Origin: Bondarzewia mesenterica
Lineage: Eukaryota; Basidiomycota; Agaricomycetes; Russulales; Bondarzewiaceae
Reading direction: 5' to 3'
NCBI GenBank assembly: GCA_004802705.1
Contig: SGPL01000127.1
Coordinates: 1-64,000 of the forward strand
Length of the DNA stretch: 64,000 bases
Part shown: positions 59,629-64,000 of the stretch, piece after piece
Position numbering within the stretch: position 1 is the first letter of the stretch
Layout of the letters: every line of letters begins with the position of its first letter
Made by a program: the position numbers and the translations under genes
The notes under the pieces: model-generated
Told to the model about the DNA's origin: nothing
The model's input: the letters and a program-made list of their open reading frames with translations, nothing else
Databases searched by the model: none

Positions 59629-62600
59629 CTTACGTCGTCCGACAACTTGGACCAACCCGCTGTCACCGACGTCGGATATTACCATTGGCAGGGAGGCAAA
59701 ACAAGCATGAGTCGGTTTATTCCCATGCTCATAGTCATATCCCCATATGAGCCTCGTACAGATCAGTAGTGACGGAGGTGGATTTACCGTTTCAGAATCA
59801 CTTCGCTACCCGTGAATTTGGAAAATTGAAACAATGGAAACATTGTGTCGCCGAAAGTGGCAGTTTGATGCGTGCTGCTTTGCAGCGTTTATCGATCAAG
59901 GTAAGCGCGCACAGTACTACATAGTATCAGCCGGGGCACTTTCAGCAGGACAAGTTAGCAAATGGTGATGAGCGACGGCAAGAATGTTGGCTTCTACCAT
60001 TGATACAGAGGATGTAACTCACCGACGCGTACCGCGGGTGGGTAACGTCCTTCAGCCTTTTTCCGGCTTCAAGCTTCAATATTCAATCCGGAAGCTCTTC
60101 CCGAACGCACTGGAATCTAGAGAAGTGAATCTAAGAGAGAAGTCAAATTGCTTGAGATGCCTTCTGGCAGCACCGCCTTCAGTCATAGCGTGCGATTGGT
60201 ACGCGATCCCTGAATCAACTCTCCCGCGAGTCGCCCGTGCGTTGTCCAATAGTGAAGTTACCGTCTGGGCGCCTTATCCAAAAGGGATACGCCGCGTCAT
60301 GGCGCCACCTCGTTTATTTCGCCCGAACTCCGACTCGGCTGATGTTGAATCTGTATTCCAGTGCATGACTTACCCCACCATCCTGATCCTTCCGGAGTTT
60401 TGCTGTAAACTTGAACTGTGGACTTCCATCGCAAAACAGGGAATTTATCACTGGGCGGAACAATCGTGTAGGGAAGATTTGCATGTGCTCAACTCCACTA
60501 CGGATTGTTGCGCGCGCAAATAGTTCTTTTGGTGCGGGGGTGGGCCCGACATAGCTCCACGGAGTCCACGCGGAATTTAACAAAACGAACGTGAGTGACT
60601 CCTGCTATTTATGGTAATGTCGGAGTGCAAGTATTTGCTCCGTCGCGTGCTATGACTTCGAGACTGGGGTTGTTTCATATTCACTTACTCAATTCTTCTC
60701 TCTCGAATACGCAAGCTCTGGTCAGTGTTTGTGGATTGACTAATCAACGCGACCAAGTGACACACCACTAACCTAATACCGTCATATGTAGTTCGGAAGC
60801 AAAGGGCACTATTGAGTTCATGTTGCAGCGCACGTAAGACGAGGACACGATATCCTCCTACTCATTCCACTTCATCGCCATATAGACGGCGACTGTGGAT
60901 AGGAGGCCCATCAAGGGATGTGGTATGTAATAACGAATGGGATCGGGATTGTTGAACGAACCCCGTATGTCAGGAAGGTTTGCGACCCACCGGTTGAAGT
61001 CTGCGCCTTTGCGGGCTCAAACTTCTCTGCTATTGATTTTACCGCAGCGGAGGCTGCCCCAGGCCTAGGATGAAGACTGGCACTACAAATAAGAACTGAT
61101 AAATATTAAGACTCAGTATTCAGCACTCAACGGCCCGTCGGCTCACAATCGATCGTTCTCTCGGAGAAGGTCGAAGCTTTGTCCTCGTCCACTTCTCTTC
61201 GACGAAGGTTGGCCTTAGCTTCTCAGATTGTCGAGATCCTGTTTCGAGTTCCAATTTATAGCGCAGTCTGAAAATGAAAACGTGAGTGCGTCGTCCTTGA
61301 GCAACCTAGAGCTCAGCGCTCAGTCCTCAGTATTCGATAGACTTCTAATTTCGAACCATACCGTCGCCGCCGCGCTAGTCGAAATCTCCATTCTTCGTCG
61401 GCAGCAGTGCCCTCAGTCCACAAAGGCACGACCCCCGTTGTTTAACTCTTGATTGAAAGATGATCAAGGTTGATTGCTAGCGCTGAACAACGCCATGGAG
61501 TCAGAGTCTCATCAGCTGCGAAGTCCTTTCGTCTTTCCTCAGCAGGAAGTGGGCATGAAGGACAGAGGTACCATCGCCCGTTGTGGACTTGCTTCCCACC
61601 AAAACTTTCCCCATATCTACAGCTCTCGGCCTATATTGCACGCCGCGTGAAATATTCGTTGGCGGCAACTGCATCAAAGATGGCCTTTCAGGATGTTGCG
61701 CCGGAACTCCATTCCTTCGTCAGCCATTGCTCCTTGGATGTTTGCTTTCGGCGTCCCGAAGGCTTCGCGTCATGATATTATCTAGACTGGCCTGGTCTGA
61801 TCCGCGTCTTTACAGCATGCTCTCACCGGAATCGGACCGGCCCCAGTGGATAATGGGTCTGGTCGTACACTTTAGACTTGAACCGCAGTAACTTATGATG
61901 GGTCTCACGAGTGAAGGTGAATGATCGGTTTAGTGACTCGCTCATGATACGCGCCGACACGACGCCGCATCACCGCGGGTCACCTATTAATGTACTTAGT
62001 ACTTAGGATTCAAGGCCGGTCTGAGAACGCTGACACGGATGTTGTTGCAGTCATTGATTTGAATGTCGGACGACCCAAAACTCTGCTTTATAGAGTAGAA
62101 AGTGTTTTCCCCACGAAACAAATGCCATGAGTCCGTGAGCCAGTTCGTGAAAGGACACGGGCGCGTCAGCTAGAGTTTCGACCCTTGTGATACTACCAAC
62201 TAGGCAGCTGTTTCTGTGATAGGCCATGCTGTCAGTTTTTGGACGCTCAAAATGCATGGAAAGCAGTTGGAGGGATCCGCAGAGGTGATTCCTTCAAGCT
62301 AGGTTGAAGTACAGAGTCGCCAACTCTCTAGTGCGTTTCAGACTGAGGCGATAAATTCGTTGCGTACTATGGTGATACCATGATTCTACAATTACGTTGA
62401 CCGGCGTCCATTTTGATTGCAGCGGCCATCAGAAGCGATGGCATCAGGTAGACCGGATTGCCCTGAAGCAAGAAACCAATCACTTCGGCGTCACCCCACT
62501 GGACTCAACTTGATGTGTACACAACTAATCATACGCATGTGGTCGGAGCCGCACTGCAGCCAGTCTCCTTTGCAGACCTCACACAGAAGACAATCGTTCT

Positions 62601-62987
62601 GTGTATGAGCTTTGCAACGTCCTCCAGGGAGTCAAGCAGGCAAGACGCTCTGCCGATACCTGAAGAGTGTTTGAGTGGGTGCAATGTAATATGGTGAGGT
62701 GAGCCCTTAAGAACCACTGCACAACGCTTCTGGAAAAAATCACATATAAATGCTCCATAAGCTCGGGAGGCGTGCTGGAAAATTCATGAGCGAAAGGTCC
62801 TGTTCTCTGTGGAGTGGAGTGGGGTTGGCGCCCGCACTTCACGTTGAAAGCCACAGTATCGCGCGGGAAATTTAGGTCGTTACCACCGCCCATGTCATTG
62901 TCGACTAGGTGGGTGCATTCATCGACGATCGATGTAGTCAATAAGGCGGTATGCTTCCGCAACCGTGGCAATAACGTAGAACATGGA
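59629..62987. other. intergenic, no convincing gene
   Basis: About 3.4 kb between the terpene synthase promoter and TSC13. The longest frame is a 179-codon plus-strand ORF at 59,984-60,523 (starts MLASTIDTEDVTHRRVPRVG) without family resemblance. Other frames lie at 61,470-61,891 (+) and 62,971-62,579 (-). I looked for cytochrome P450 heme-binding (FxxGxRxC) and ExxR motifs expected beside a terpene synthase and found none I could support. Confidence 0.4.
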
Positions 62988-63975
62988 TCAGAAAATGAAA
63001 GGAATCATCGCCTTCCTCTTGGGATACTCCTTTCCGAATACTTTCTTGTAGTTCTCATGTTTCTTGATGGCCCATACTGCCATTTGCCAACCTCCCGCTG
63101 CCAAGAAAGCCCATGCTTCGTCGAATGTAAGTGTCAGCCTTTGTCCCTGAACGGAGTGAAAAAGGTAACTCACCAACCCAGCTCCCGGACATGATGGCGA
63201 TAGTTGCCCACCCGAGGCATTCGAAGAAATAATTCGGGCAGGACACGAGGGAAAACCCGTACCCGCGAGGGATACCGAGTTTGCGTGTGCCAGCCGGACG
63301 AAGGCTACGAAGAGTAAGGTGCGTCTTGAGATTAGATAGCTGCGCAAACTATCGCACGGCGCTTAGTACGTTTATCAGTGCTGAGAGCCTGAGATATAAA
63401 ACAAACCAGCCAAAAAAGTGAGCAGCCGAGAAGGAAGCGAGGATCGTCGCGAATTGTGCCCCTGACGTATGGCGAGTTAGCAGAATATGTTGGGCTATAT
63501 ATGGCATATGCAAGTGCAACGCCTAAGCCCCACTATTAGGTACATTTGGAAAATAGGGTGGTGTAGACGATGATCTCACCGCTCAGCAGATGGTAATATG
63601 CAGAACTAAGCGATGTCATTGGTCAGATGGAGAGGACAGCATCGACGTGCCCATTAACCCTCACTTTTTTATGATATTGAAAGCAGGCATTGTGCCGTGT
63701 GAGAAACGATGCACACTGGAGATGAGAAGGAGGGTGATGAAATTCAGGGACATAAGGGATGAACAACGAAACAAAGGCTGACAATAGAGTTTCAAGTTCC
63801 CGCTTGACGAAATGAGCGATGACCATGCCATAAATGTATCTGCAGCATTGGTGTCAGTGGCATACGCAGCCATGCATGGCAAGACTTACTGTTGCAAGCG
63901 ACTGTGTTGGATATATCCCCCGTAAAATACGTTTGGGAGATTATAGATGAGAGGATGAATGACTAGTGGGCCTGC
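62988..63975 (-). CDS. TSC13: very-long-chain enoyl-CoA reductase, 3' part (5' end outside window)
   Basis: ER membrane trans-2-enoyl-CoA reductase, the last step of each very-long-chain fatty acid elongation cycle, feeding sphingolipids. At least seven coding exons are readable before the stop at 62,988: about 63975-63890, 63839-63783, 63715-63665, 63605-63580, 63522 to about 63367, about 63309-63174, and 63115-62988. Motifs in order: GPLVIHPLIYNLPNVFYGG, YIYGMVIAHFVKRELETL, VHRFSHGTMPAFNIIK, NSAYYHLLSG, FAQLSNLKTHLTLRSLRPAG, IPRGYGFSLVSCPNYFFECL with the conserved Tyr of the reductase active site, and the C-terminus KKHENYKKVFGKEYPKRKAM ending IPFIF. The N-terminal ubiquitin-like domain lies beyond the right edge. 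Several hydrophobic segments match the multi-span topology. Exon boundaries near 63,310-63,370 are less certain. Confidence 0.9.
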
Positions 63976-64000
63976 CTATAGCGCACACATATGAAACGCG

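Noticed and set aside
59984..60523. 179-codon plus-strand open frame upstream of the terpene synthase
   Set aside because: No family resemblance, and a length plausible by chance in 3.4 kb of balanced sequence. Not called as a gene.
62579..62971. possible cytochrome P450 fragment near the terpene synthase
   Set aside because: A FPRDTVAFN phrase recalls P450s, but there is no heme-binding cysteine motif or ExxR in any frame, and flanking residues do not fit.
1..64000. tRNA genes
   Set aside because: A scan by eye for T-arm boxes (GGTTCRANYC) with a matching acceptor stem gave no candidate I could fold; a covariance-model search would be needed to exclude them.

Overview
This window is nuclear DNA of a filamentous basidiomycete, most likely an Agaricomycete. 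The evidence is dense short GT-AG introns (about 50-110 nt, branch sites like CTAAC), a heme peroxidase of the dye-decolorizing (DyP) family, a mushroom-type sesquiterpene synthase, a CE16/GDSL esterase pair, and KDZ, copia and gypsy transposon relics of the type typical for mushrooms. No bacterial, organellar or rRNA sequence is visible.

The window has two parts. From 1 to about 20,250 lies an AT-rich transposon graveyard. It contains a decayed Ty1/copia element (1-1,930) interrupted by a TET/JBP-like 2OG-Fe(II) dioxygenase fragment, a heavily mutated Ty3/gypsy reverse transcriptase (about 9,280-10,500), three kinds of tandem repeat (245-bp, 56-bp and 20-bp units between 13.3 and 16.2 kb) and an almost full-length KDZ transposase broken by many stop codons (17,010-20,208, minus strand). 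Single-base Ns are scattered through 7.9-13.7 kb.

From about 20,260 to the end the DNA is ordinary intron-rich euchromatin. In order: DyP peroxidase (-); an Ecm11-like protein (-); two tandem CE16 GDSL esterases (-); a mitochondrial ABHD11/Imo32 alpha/beta hydrolase (-); a broken TMEM53/DUF829 gene (-); a mitochondrial ICT1-type GGQ release factor (+); an unrecognised 449-residue protein (-); a long stretch of 7.7 kb with no convincing gene; a RING-like protein with SUMO-interacting motifs (-); an aldo-keto reductase (+); a coiled-coil protein of unknown role (+); a DUF4604 protein (+); a sesquiterpene synthase with a one-base frameshift (-); and the 3' part of the very-long-chain enoyl-CoA reductase TSC13 (-), which runs off the right edge.

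The genes do not form one pathway. The peroxidase, esterases and reductase suit a wood- or litter-associated lifestyle, while Ict1, Imo32 and Tsc13 are housekeeping functions. Gene models were assembled by hand from splice signals and family conservation. For the DyP, Ecm11-like, both esterase, Imo32, Ict1, 449-residue, aldo-keto reductase, coiled-coil and DUF4604 genes the exon lengths sum to a multiple of three. The terpene synthase exons do not, which exposes its frameshift.
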